64,000 bases of DNA, from NCBI GenBank assembly GCA_963575745.1, contig CAUYUJ010016894.1, positions 115,001-179,000 on the forward strand. The letters are read 5' to 3'. Positions within the stretch are counted from its first letter, which is position 1, and each line of letters opens with the position of its first letter. Shown piece by piece: positions 45,155 through 54,879 of this stretch. The DNA is from Prorocentrum cordatum. Taxonomy: Eukaryota; Sar; Dinophyceae; Prorocentrales; Prorocentraceae. The notes under the pieces were generated by a model, which saw only the letters and a program-made list of their open reading frames with translations, ran no database searches and was not told the DNA's origin. The position numbers and the translations under genes are program-made.

Positions 45155-46560
45155 TGGCCGCTCTCGCACTTCCTCGGCCGTGCGATCGACTATCTCCAAT
45201 GCCCATGGTGTTCTCCTCCTGGCCCACCTCCTTCTCTCATTGCTCCCCCACCCCGTCCTCCTCCCCCTCCTCTTCCCCTCGCCCAGGACACGGCCCTCGG
45301 TGACCTCCCCCCTCTCCTCTACGCTCCCCCCCCCGTTCCCTCTCTCGCTCCCTCTCCATCCCCCAGGGCGCGTCCTTGGAAAGCGGCCCTCTCGGCCGAG
45401 TTGACCCACATGGCGTAAACGTACAACGGCATGTCTTTCAGGACGGGGTGGTCTCCGCGATGCAACCAGTCGTCGACGGGCGCAGTTGCGCGCGTGCGCC
45501 TGGCCCCCATCGCTGCCCTTGTCCTCCTTCGTCTCCGCCTCTGCCTCGTTCAAGAACTCCCGCAGAGCAGTCAACGCTCCTTTGCACTCTCACTTGTAAG
45601 ACCCCGACAAGCGCTGGCTCTTCACGGCCACGTCGTAGTCGTAGGCAGACTGGAGGTCCCCGAACTCGGTGCCGCCCGGGCGCCCGTAAAGCTCCGCGCC
45701 TCCGCCCAGACGCACGCGCCCCCATCCCACGAGCGGATAAAAATGCCTGTCTTTGGTGAGGTACCTCAAACCAACTCCGCCGCCGCCCTGGATATGTTTG
45801 CGTCGCACGGCCTGGCCGAACTTGTTGCGCCACGTCTGCGCAGCGAGAAAGACGGCCCTCTTGATGTAGACCTTCCAGCAGCGATGCGAGAAGTACGTCA
45901 TGGTGTTGAACATGATTGGATGCAGTATCTCGGCGACGCTCCTGTGATGGCTCCGCTTGAAGGCGGACGACATAGCGTTCAGTGTCTGCAGCACTTGCCC
46001 AAATTTGTTGCGCCCACGCGTGGGAGCCTCGGAAGCAGCGCTCCCCTCTGCAGTGACGCTCTGCGTCTTCTTGTTGGCCTCCCGCGTTTCCCCCCGCCTG
46101 ACCTCCAGGCGCTCGATCCCCCTGCGCAGCTCCTCGAGGGCCCCCTGCATGTCCGGCAGCTGCTTCGCGGTGTACGCGCTGATGTAGAAGCCAGTGTTGA
46201 TGCCGTCGCACATGGCGGCCGTAGACTCTCGCCCCATGGCTTTCGCGAGCTCGCTGTCCTGGGCGTCCGTTGAGTGGTCCGACCGCATGCACTCCAAGAG
46301 TATCCCCCTCCATACATCAGGAGGAAACGCCTCCGTAAACGCATGGGGCTCGGCGGGCAGATCGCCCTTCTCGAGGGGGCGCCTCAGAGAGTACTCGTTT
46401 TGAGACCGCTCCGAGATTCCCATCCATCCGAAATCCGGCCGGTCGCCGAGGTGCGGAAGCTCCCCCCCTCGCTGGAGCCAGTGCGGCACAGGAGCAAGTC
46501 GCCGTAAATCCTGAGAGAGCGCAAGGAAAGCGACAGAGGTACCCTGCAATCGGGCGGAGC
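44536..46560 (-). pseudogene. Helitron Rep, tyrosine-motif half
   Basis: The frame 46699-45590 contains LPHLGDRPDFGWMG, FPPDVWRGILLECM and then INTGFYISAYTAKQLPDMQG. The Y-x3-Y-x2-K pattern (Tyr codons 46184-46186 and 46172-46174) fits the two catalytic tyrosines of Helitron Rep. ILHPIMFNTMTYFSHRCWKV follows. A TGA at 45590-45592 interrupts, then the frame continues with KGALTALREFLNEAEAETKE. After a frameshift comes VDDWLHRGDHPVLKDMPLYV (near 45470). Later pieces are EFDSNYTRAKTRVQRLTAEL (45010-44880) and FSAKWLLYQREMEVDAAEGR (44750-44660). The tyrosines attack the cut strand and stay linked to its 5-prime end. Two or three intron-like gaps lie inside (about 45420-45070 and near 44870-44830). 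Confidence 0.78.
45071..45425 (-). other. intron-like gap within Rep, with (CT)n tract
   Basis: It holds a pure CT microsatellite (45101-45154) and one copy of the GGTCACCGAGGGCCGTG motif (45287-45305), here in the opposite orientation to those at 44375 and 46640. Coding similarity stops at VYAMWVNSAERAAF and resumes at VNEFEFDSNYTRAK. Confidence 0.5.
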
Positions 46561-46724
46561 CCAATCCCACTCGACAGCCCCCCACCCTCATCCCCCAAGT
46601 GATCGCCCAGGAGCTCTCCAGAGAAACAGACGAAGGGGAGGTCACCGAGGGCCGTTTTCTCGAAAGGTCACAATCAAGAATCGCCTCAAGAACGCGCATC
46701 AGGACGTGTTCCGAGAAAACTCAC
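46561..46724 (-). other. intron-like gap within Rep
   Basis: A consensus 5-prime splice site GTGAGT begins at 46724 on the minus strand, straight after PPDDSS-type coding. The gap includes GGTCACCGAGGGCCGTTTTC (46640-46659). The acceptor is not resolved. Confidence 0.5.
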
Positions 46725-48819
46725 CAGGAAGAATCATCAGGCGGCATTTACGAATTCACCAGCAGATCCTGCACGTCCAGGTTGCACCGCATGCAATCGA
46801 GACCGGCATAATTGGTGAGGCACTCGAACGGATGCTCCTGGAACATGAGCAATCTGCCTGTCATACCATGGTCAGATTCGCCGACGACGACGACTGCATT
46901 GCGGAGAGGCTTCCCTCGCCGTCGTCTCTGCCAGTCGGGTAAGCTGATGATGTAGTAGTAGCCATGCCGACATATCTGCTGCACCTTCGAGCCGCTGTAC
47001 TTGAAGCAGCTCTCCCCGCACACGTGCACCAGGATCTCTTCAGCCAGAGACCTCACGTCCTCCGTGGAAAGCCTTCTCCCACGTGTCCGCGCTCTGCTCG
47101 TCGGTGCTGACGTCGCCGCCGTGATGGAGCGCGCCGCGCCTGCGATGGTCCAGGCACTTGAACACGGCAAACTCGCAGATGACCTTGGAGCACGTTGATC
47201 CGGACTTCGGCTTGCCGTCCGCTGCCGCGCCCCACTGCGTGACCGACTTGTCTACGAGGGGCAACGCAGGTCTGCTCCAGGCTGCCTCCTCGGCCTCATC
47301 CTCGAAGAGCCGACTCTGCTCTTCCGTGGATTCCTCTTTCCTCTCCTTGAGATCGTCGCGCATGGCGTCGATCTCGCTGCCGCCATCGCACCGGGTCAAG
47401 CTCTGCTCTGTCTTGGAGAAAGGGAGCGGGTCCGCGACCTGGTCGAGGTGGCCGAACCTCTGGGGCGCTCCCTTGACGGAGCTCTGGCACGTGGACTGCA
47501 TGGCCGACACGCACTGCTTCATCCAGGTCGCCAAGCGGGTCTGCAGGGAGCCAGGGTCTCGCTGCAGTATCCGCAGCAGGTCCGCTGGTCTCATGCCCAG
47601 TAACCAGACGAGGATGTGCGGATGTAGAGATCCCCTGCCCTGCGCTTCAATCTCCCCGTGGAAGGCAAGCACGGGGCCGAAGATGCCCGGCCCGAACGAG
47701 AAAGCCGCAACGCCGTCCGTGAACCAATTCTGATCGGCGGAGGGCCGCGCGCGACGTCGGTTCTCCATGAGCTCTGGTCGCACCTCCAGAACGTGCGCGC
47801 ATGAAGAACAGCTTCATCATCTTGTCGAACACCAGCGCCTGACCCACTGGATCTCCGGCAAGCCTCTTCATCATGTCCCGGTACTTCGGCAGGGTCTCGT
47901 TGCCCAATATGGAACTGTCCTCCAGACGAATCTCCTCCCTCTGGACGACGAGGAGCAGCGGCTGTTTCGCGTCCGCAAGGTTGGGAGCGCAGAACACCAC
48001 AGGCTCGCCGAAGAGGGCCATATAGGCATTTCCCTCGTGCCGGCAGAGTCGGCGGTGCCCGTCCGTGCCCATGATGTCGGCATGGCCCATCTGCAAGGCA
48101 TTCAGTGCCACGGAGAGGTTGTGAGGGAACTCCTGGTCGGATGCCAGGTTGCGAAGCCCATGAACGCGGCCGCCCCGGGCATGCTGCAAGCGGGCGGCGG
48201 CTGCGATCTCTTCCGGCGTCAACTTCAAGAGCTGCCCGGCGAACTTCATGCCGCCGCTCTTCAGGAAGGCGTACTGCGACGCATGGCGCTCCGTGAGCCA
48301 GTAGATGGAGGAGAACAGGTGAAGGACGAGCCAATCGGAGGCGAACCGGTTCGACAGAAGATTCGGATCCACCCTGTACTGTTCTTCCTCCCCGTCCACC
48401 GTGTACTCCAGCTCCTCGCGCATGAGCAAGCACGTGATCCATTGCACGGGGAGGAGCGGGACGTACGGAGGGCAGGCTCGCTGCGGATCTCCAAAAGCTC
48501 CGTCTCCGTAGTGCCAGAGCGTGGGTCGAGCCTGCGTCATGGCTTCCCAGTTGAACAAGGAAAACGGCCTGCTGCTCCGCGCGACCTGCAGGTGAGGCAG
48601 AGTGGTCGAGGCGGACGCGGCGGCGGCGGCGGAAGGCTGCGACGCGCTCGGCGCCGCAGGCGGAGCAGCCTGAGAATCGACGCCATTGAGAAGCCACTGC
48701 AGCTCTGCGAGCATTGCGTTGCGACTGCGCGCTCGTGGTTTTCTGCGCGAGCTTTCGAACCTTGGCGCAGATATCAGGCATGCGCTCTCGGCCGGCCTCG
48801 TCCTGGAGGCAGGAATCAT
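46725..48819 (-). pseudogene. Helitron Rep, N-terminal domain and HUH nuclease motif
   Basis: The frame 48819-47647 contains LFNWEAMTQARPTLWHYGDG, FASDWLVLHLFSSIYWLTER, GMKFAGQLLKLTPEEIAAAA and VHGLRNLASDQEFPHNLSVA, the helicase-like N domain of Helitron proteins (family knowledge). After a frameshift near 47800, 47783-47040 has FTDGVAAFSFGPGIFG and EIEAQGRGSLHPHILVWLLG; the His-Pro-His (codons 47622-47624 and 47616-47618) is the HUH metal-binding motif. A further frameshift near 47075 leads into SCFKYSGSKVQQICRHGYYY and RLLMFQEHPFECLTNYAGLD, ending at a TAA at 46748. HUH binds the metal used to nick single-stranded DNA. Confidence 0.82.
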
Positions 48820-50764
48820 TGCCGTCCAACCGCGACTCCAGGATGGACTCCGCTTCCGCCGCCACCGATCGCGCTGCGGCGGCGTCGAGCTCTTCCAGCT
48901 GGTGCTGCAGGCCTGTTATCTGCATGCAGCTCTCGTGAGCTTTGGCGCCAGGGATGTCATCGGGGTGGAAGGCGGCCACCACTCTGGACTGGCTCTCGAT
49001 TGCGACGTCCTCGTCGATCCTGTCGGCGTGCCCCGCCGCCGTGGCGCCCCCGGGCCCGCTGGACAGGACCGCGCCCGGGTCGTCGGTGTCCATGGGGACC
49101 TCCACAGCGGAGACCGAGATCGGGGGCGGCACCCGTTTCTCACTGCCCGCTGGGCACCACTGAGCCACCAGGTCGGCGTCGTAAGTGGTCTCGGCGTATA
49201 CGACGTTGGTCTTCTGAAGGTAAGCCGCCTGGGCGTCGAACACGGACTTCTCGATCTGGAGCTGAGCGATGCGGCTGACGCGGGCGCGGCCCCTGCGCTG
49301 GGCCTCGTCGGCGCCCTCGTCGCCCTGCGAGGGCGGCCCCGTGAAACTGACGGCAAAGGACTTCCCCAGGTCAGCGGTTGGGAACCGCGTCAAGGCCTCG
49401 GTGCACGAGGCGTTCCCGAACAGCACAGCGCATCCCGTGAAGCCAGACTGGTGGAAGAGGAAGTCCCAGGAGCGCGCGGTCTGAGGGCCGGTAGTCGCAG
49501 CCTTGGAGCGCTGGTCTGGCCGCAGCACAACCTCGGTGGCAACCACCCGCGCCAGTGCCAGCAGCATCTCGCGCGCCAGCGTCGTATCTCGGAACAGCGG
49601 GAGCCAGCGCCCAATCCACATGTGGTTGGCCAGGGCGCACTTGCACATGGTGGGCGTCTTCTTCTTGAAGTTGTCGAAGCACTCTCGGCAGACATTCACT
49701 TTCTCGTCCCCGCTGGCTTGCGCATCATTGACTCGGCGCTTGTGGAGAAGCACGAGCCTGCGCTCCTGCGACTTTCCGAGCCTCATGTTCACGGCGGACG
49801 CGAGAAGCTCTTCCTTCGGGATGAGGCCCCAGGCCTCGCGGTACGTCTCTGGGTCGAGCAGCACGGCCACGGCCTCTGGAGCCTGCATGAAGCAACCCGG
49901 CCCGGCCAGGTACACTTCCTGGACGTCTTCCGACCACTGGCGCCGCGCGCAGAAAACGCATGCCTTCAGACACCTTGGGCCCCACCTCTGGTCACGAGGC
50001 AATCCTTCGTCCGAGTTGGCCTGCGCCGCCATCTCGCCCGAGAATCCGTCCCAGCCCATGGCTCCGCGAGTGTAGAATTCCGTGAAGTTACTGATGATGA
50101 GCCTCATCTCCTGGCCCGTGGTCTTGTGCGGACACAGCGACTCGAGCGCGAAGAGGGCATTGTGGTACCTCTGTTCCCCCCCGTGCTCCTTGTTCACGTG
50201 CTCGAGCCAGTCGCCCTTGCAGATGAACTCTGTGTTCTGGCACAAGCGGCACGGCACAGGTTGAGTGGGGCGCGCCCGCATGTCCCAGGTCTTGACCTTC
50301 TCCGCGGGCCCCTTGCGGCGAAGCTCACGAGTATGCTCATATCGGCGGACCGGGTCCTGGGATTCGGCGAAGTGATCGAGTCGGGTGCGGTCTCGGTTAT
50401 CACCCTGGCCAGACCTCGCCCACCTTCTCTTGACGTTCTCATCTGCAAGCAGACGTGCCTTTTTAGCCCGTAGAGCTTCCTTGCCACTCACGCGTTCGTC
50501 TCGGTCCTGCTGTCGGCCGCTCTGGTCCCGGCCGCTTCGGTCCTGCTCCCGGCCGCTCTGGTCCCGGCCGCCTCGGTCCTGCTCCCGGCCGCTCTGGGCC
50601 CAGCCGCTCTGGCCTTGGCCGCTTCGGTCCTGCTGTCGACCGCTGCTGCCCCGGCCGCCTTGGCCGTGCTTCGGGCCGCCCTGGTTGCTCGCCCCAGCCG
50701 GCTCTTGCCCGCTGGCCTGCCTGGTTTGTCCCTGGGCGCGTCGATCCGCTTGCCGCAGCGCCAC
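48725..50764 (-). pseudogene. Helitron polyprotein: zinc finger and DUF6570-like region
   Basis: This frame (nominally 1057 residues, real part about the first 680) begins with a Gln/Asp/Arg/Ser-rich linker encoded by a 24-bp repeat (50500-50645). A C2H2 finger follows: CRLCQNTEFICKG then WLEHVNKEH. Next is a Cys-rich stretch (CLKACVFCARRQW), then NVCRECFDNFKKKTPTMCKC and ALANHMWIGRWLPLF, which match what I know of DUF6570, found next to Helitron Rep in many eukaryotes. Acidic low-complexity and LQHQLEELDAAAARSVAAEA (coiled coil) precede the frameshift at about 48725 into the Rep N domain. The first Met at 50764 is not a true start; the frame joins the protease part upstream through another frameshift near 50770. 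Confidence 0.7.
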
Positions 50765-51490
50765 CGACGCGCCACCCTGCTGGTCAAGAGATCCCGCATA
50801 AGGCGGGGGTCAGCCCGCGCCTGCTTGCCGCGCAGGCGCCTGCCCGTCGGTGTGCCGACGCGCGTCAGGAGCACGAGGTACGGGAAATGATCCGGTGGCT
50901 CGTCGTCGTTCATCTCGAACCAGTCGTCGTCCGAGTGCGCGAAGGTCTCGTAGTGGCCAGACCGCATCCTCTGGTCGGCGGAGACGTGTTCTGGTGCTTG
51001 GTGCGCCACGAACGAGGCGACGCGATACGCGACGCTGTCCTCAGTGCCAGCCACCGTCACCTCAAACTCGGCCGTGCCCCAATCTGCCCTGGCAGTGACG
51101 GAATGTCGGGTGCCGTCGAGCTCGTAGGTATTCTCCACGCGTAGCATCAGCGCAGGAGAAGGCGCCGCGATGGCCGCGCCCCCTGTCAAAGAAAGCATCA
51201 GCATTCCAGCCACATCGACTTTGTCCGCCGCCGCTGCTACCTGCGCGTCGGGAGACACCTCGCACAGGATCTGGTCCTCGACGACCGCGGCGGCTCCCGA
51301 CCCGAACACTCGGCTGCTGAGGAGCTGGGCGTTGTCCAAGCACCCAAGCAGGGAGGTGGCGCACTCGGAGGCGTCCTGCTGCGTTCCTCCAGGATACTTA
51401 CTGTGGTGGAGGAAGTAGCTGACCAATTTCCCCAGCAAGGGCACGGTGTCCAAGCACGTGCTGGCCGGGCCTGCCTCGGCGAGACGACTG
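50488..51490 (-). pseudogene. USP-type cysteine protease, QQD and His-box half
   Basis: The 321-residue frame starts within PLLGKLVSYFLHHSKYPGGT and runs into QQDASECATSLLGCLD (residues 25-40), the QQDA-E box of ubiquitin-specific proteases. Then come LMLRVENTYELDGTRHSVTA and RSGHYETFAHSDDDWFEMND, where His167 (codon 50953-50955) fits the catalytic His box and the W-F-E-x-N-D that follows carries the Asn/Asp pair. It closes with FPYLVLLTRVG. The last 100 residues run over the linker repeat in the wrong frame. With 53424-54161 it makes one protease domain. USPs remove ubiquitin from proteins; whether this one acts on ubiquitin or on its own polyprotein is unknown. Confidence 0.75.
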
Positions 51491-53420
51491 GAGTCTCAAA
51501 TTTCGGTCGACTTGCACTTTAGATCTGCCTCCCCCTACTCGGATCGGACAACCACGGCAACCCTGGCGGCCGATCAGACAGAGCGAGAAGCCCGTGGAGG
51601 GCCGCCTGCAAAGATGGGCAATCAGCGATGGGGGTCACCGAGGGCCGTTCCTGGGAGGACAGGGGCAAGGGGTCACCGAGGGCCGTCTCCCCATGGGACA
51701 AAAAGCGAGGGGGTCACCGAGAGCCGTTTCGCAGAATTCGGCAAGAGCTGAGTGTCACCTTTTGAGATATGCACGGACGCAAGTTGCCAGACTCGCCCTG
51801 TAACGAAAAACCTCTGGGCACTGCGATCAGCGAAGCCTTTCAACAGAAAATCTCCAGGCGCACGCCGGATCGATCGCGTGGAAGAACCCTTGGAACTGGG
51901 CCAGAGAGGATCGAGATCAGAGACCCTGGCGGCCGATCAGACAGAGCGAGAAGCTCGTGGAGGGCCGTCTGGAAGGATGGGCAAACAGCGATGGGAGTCA
52001 CCGACGGCCGTTCCCCGGAGAGCTACTGAGCGAGGGGGTCACCGAGAGCCGTTCCTGGGAAAGCTAGGGGCGAGGGGTCACCGAGGGCCGTTTCCCCGCG
52101 GGACAAGAGGCGAGGGGGTCACCGAGGGCCGTTTCTCGGAATTCGACATGAGCCGAGTGTCACCATTTGAGATATGCACGGACGCAAGTTGCCAGACTCG
52201 CCCTTTGACGGAAAGCCTCTGGCCACTGCGATCAGCGAAGCCTTTCAATGGAAAAACTCCAGGCGCATGCCGAAGCGCCCGCGCGGAAGAACCCTTGGAA
52301 CTGGGCCAGAGAGGATCGAGATCAGAGACCCTGGCGGCCGATCAGACAGAGCGCGAAGCTCGTGGAGGGCCGTCTGGAAGGATGGGCAAACAGCGATGGG
52401 AGTCACCGACGGCCGTTCCCCGGAGAGCTACTGAGCGAGGGGGTCACCGAGAGCCGTTCCTGGGAAAGCTAGGGGCGAGGGGTCACCGAGGGCCATTTCC
52501 CCGTGGGACAAGATGCGAGGGGGTCACCGAAGGCCGTTTCTTGGAATTCGACATGAGCTGAGTGTCACCATTTGAGATATGCAAGGACGCAAGTTGCCAG
52601 ACTCGCCCTTTGGCGGAAAACCCTCTGGGCACTGCGATTGGCGAAGCCTTTCAATGGAAAATCTCCAGGTGCATGCCGAATCGCCCGCGCGGAAGAACCC
52701 TTGGAACTGGGCCAGAGAGGATCGAGATCAGAGACCCTGGCGGCCGATCAGACAGGGCGAGAAGCTCGTGGAGGGCCATCTGGAAGGATGGGCAAACAGC
52801 GATGGGAGCCACCGACGGCCGTTCCCCGGAGAGCTACTGAGCGAGTGGGTCACCGAGAGCCGTTCCTGGGAAAGCTAGGGGCGAGGGGTCACCGAGGGCA
52901 ATTTCCCCGTGGGACAAGAGGCGAGGGGGTCACCGAGGGCCGTTTCTCGGAACTCGACATGAGCTGAGTGTCACCATTTGAGATAGGCAAGGGCGCAAGT
53001 TGCCGGACTCGCCCTTTGGCGGAAAGCCTCTGGGCACTGCGATTGGCGAAGCCGTTCAGTAGAAAATCTCCAGGCGCATGCCGAATCGCCCGCGTGGAAG
53101 AACCCTTGGAACTGGGCCAGAGAGGATCGAGATCAGAGATCGTCTGAGGCCCGGGCATACGAGAGAACGTAGCGCCTCAGGCACTGGCCGAGCGGCATCA
53201 GGTCGGCCTCGCCACTGCGAAGGATCTCCAGCCTGGCAGACGCAGACGCGCCGTGTTCTCGACGCGACCAAGTCCCATGAATCGGGGGCAGGGGGGAGGG
53301 GCGAATCCTGTTTGCAAATCATATCGTACCGAACGACTGGAGTCGCTCGCCGGGGTAACCGATCACTGAATCGGGGAGCTCAGCGGTAGCCCAGGGCTGC
53401 TTTTCAAAACGCAATGCGAT
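51491..53420 (-). repeat. intron-like gap in the USP domain filled by a 405-bp tandem array
   Basis: The protease coding stops after the Cys box half and resumes at the QQD half. Between them a 405-bp unit repeats: the anchor AGTGTCACCATTTGAGATA falls at 51751, 52156, 52561 and 52966, with partial units on both sides (about 51555-53142). Each unit contains four to five copies of GGTCACCGAGGGCCGTTTC, so short repeats are nested inside a long repeat. Copies are about 95% alike by eye. Splice sites are unresolved; on the minus strand a CTCCAG lies at about 51494-51489, next to the second half. Confidence 0.85.
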
Positions 53421-53423
53421 GTG

Positions 53424-54161
53424 TCATGGGGCTCGCAGCGCCGGAGCAACTGTGCGGAACGACGCGCTCGTTTGGCTTGAAACATCCCGAAGCCTCCAAG
53501 GCTCGCAGTGAATCAGGGCCTGCACCACGGCGTCGAGGTAGCACGTATTCCCGAAGTTGGGCATGCACGCGGACGTCGGGTAGAGGTTCGACAGGTCGTC
53601 TGTAACGCCGGCAAAGAAATCGAACATTCTCTCCTTTGCGAACGAGAACGAATCCGCGTGGGCGAGGCTCATGCGTCTGAAGTCCGTCCAAGCAGCGAGC
53701 ACCTGTGTGATGCGCTTGGCCCTGACTGGGTCGGGGCGCGGGTCCTCCTGGTCAGCTGGGTAGAGGAACTTCACCGCCCCCAGCCGCTCTGCTAGGGCAG
53801 CCTGCCGCGAGGGGCGCGCTGGGCCTTCCACGCCACGCAGAGAGTCGATGCCACGATGCTCCGCGGCGGTTCGAAAAGTCCAACGCCAGGGGGCGACGTC
53901 GCTGACCTCCCCGTAGAACTTGGCGCTAGCTACGCCGAGCACGTCAGGCTGCAATGCGAACAGACGAAGGGTAGGTACATCCACTGCGTAGGATCCAGCG
54001 TTCGTGGAGTACCTGCACAGCGCCTGCCACAAATCGGCATCGTCGCCCCTCCTCGACGGCATATACTCTGGATCAGAAGCTCGCTTGGCCGCGAATGCCC
54101 TGTACCATTTGGCTGCTTTCGCATCCGCTTTCGTCAACAGGTTCTCGAGCTGAACTGATTA
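53424..54161 (-). pseudogene. USP-type cysteine protease, Cys-box half
   Basis: The 237-residue frame has a helical first part (KAAKWYRAFAAKRA, then DLWQALCRYSTNAGSYAVDV) and, at residues 192-210, MPNFGNTCYLDAVVQALIHC, which matches the GNTCY-x-N/D-x-x-x-Q Cys box of USPs. Cys199 (codon 53541-53543) is the expected nucleophile, and the Gln six residues on is also kept. A TAA at 54159-54161 separates this frame from the one upstream; the reading frame is the same on both sides (SVQLENLLTKADAK follows the stop), so one nonsense codon splits what was a single exon. Confidence 0.75.
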
Positions 54162-54875
54162 TCGCAGGCCTTGCGACCAAGGTACTTCTGCCCAACGGCG
54201 GTCCGTCTGAGCCGGCCCAGGGGACAGCTGAATGCGAGGTGCCCCCGTGGAACGAACAGAGGTAGCAAGCAAAAGTGCTGGGGGCCGCTGAGGAGTGAAG
54301 GCCTGCATGGGCGTGCACTTGATAGGCGTGTCCCGCGCGGGCGTGGCAACGCCCCCGTTGCCGGCGTCGCCGACCCGCCGAACTTTCGCCAACGGCGAGC
54401 CATCGCCATCCTCCCCACTGCCCCCCGGCTGATCAGCCGGGAACCCGCCAGACGAAGGTTTCAGCAAGTATGCCACCAGGCACTGCCTCCTCCTGCTATC
54501 GTCGTTCGTACCTGGATGCGGCAACTCGTTATACCTCATGCACAGCGTCTCGGGCCACCAATTCTTCAATTGACGGTGATAGGCATCGAATGCGTTTCTT
54601 ATCAGAGTCCCCTCGCAGCCACGCAAGCCTTCCAGGCTTACATCGTGGCCCATTTCAGTCAGTGCGTTCTTCAGCTTCACGCACGGAGGCGGCAGCTGAC
54701 CAATGTCAATTTTGGGCGGCATTGCTGCCGCGCGCAGGCCGGGCGGTTGTTGCCGGCAAGTGGGAGCACAGGCAAACTTGTGTGAATGCGCTGTCGTGCC
54801 GCGCCGGCTTGAACCGCGATGTTTACGGATCAGGGCAAGACGCAAGCTCTCACGCGCAATGCGATGGATAATCAC
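54162..54875 (-). pseudogene. N-terminal region of the Helitron polyprotein
   Basis: A 238-residue frame in the same phase as the protease. The likely start is the internal Met at 54722 (MPPKIDIGQLPPPCVKLKNA), after which comes a compact region with MGHDVSLEGLRGCEGTLIRN and LKNWWPETLCMRYNELPHPG. The second half is disordered-looking and Pro/Ala/Gly-rich. I do not recognise the domain. Its position suggests DNA binding or targeting, but that is a guess. Confidence 0.5.
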
Positions 54876-54879
54876 TGCA

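Larger units (their letters stand above)
41728..54875 (-). mobile_element. Helitron-like element with USP protease, Rep nuclease and PIF1 helicase
   Basis: Same-strand coding pieces, in order from 54.9 to 41.7 kb: N-terminal region, USP-type protease, C2H2 finger, DUF6570-like region, HUH/Y2 Rep nuclease, PIF1 helicase. Rep plus PIF1-type helicase in one gene defines Helitrons, which move by rolling-circle replication. In-frame stops at 54159 (TAA), 46748 (TAA), 45590 (TGA) and 41935 (TAG), and frameshifts near 50770, 48725, 47800, 47075, 45500 and 43940, show this copy is inactive. Terminal TC and CTRR ends were not found, so limits are those of the coding parts. Confidence 0.8.
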
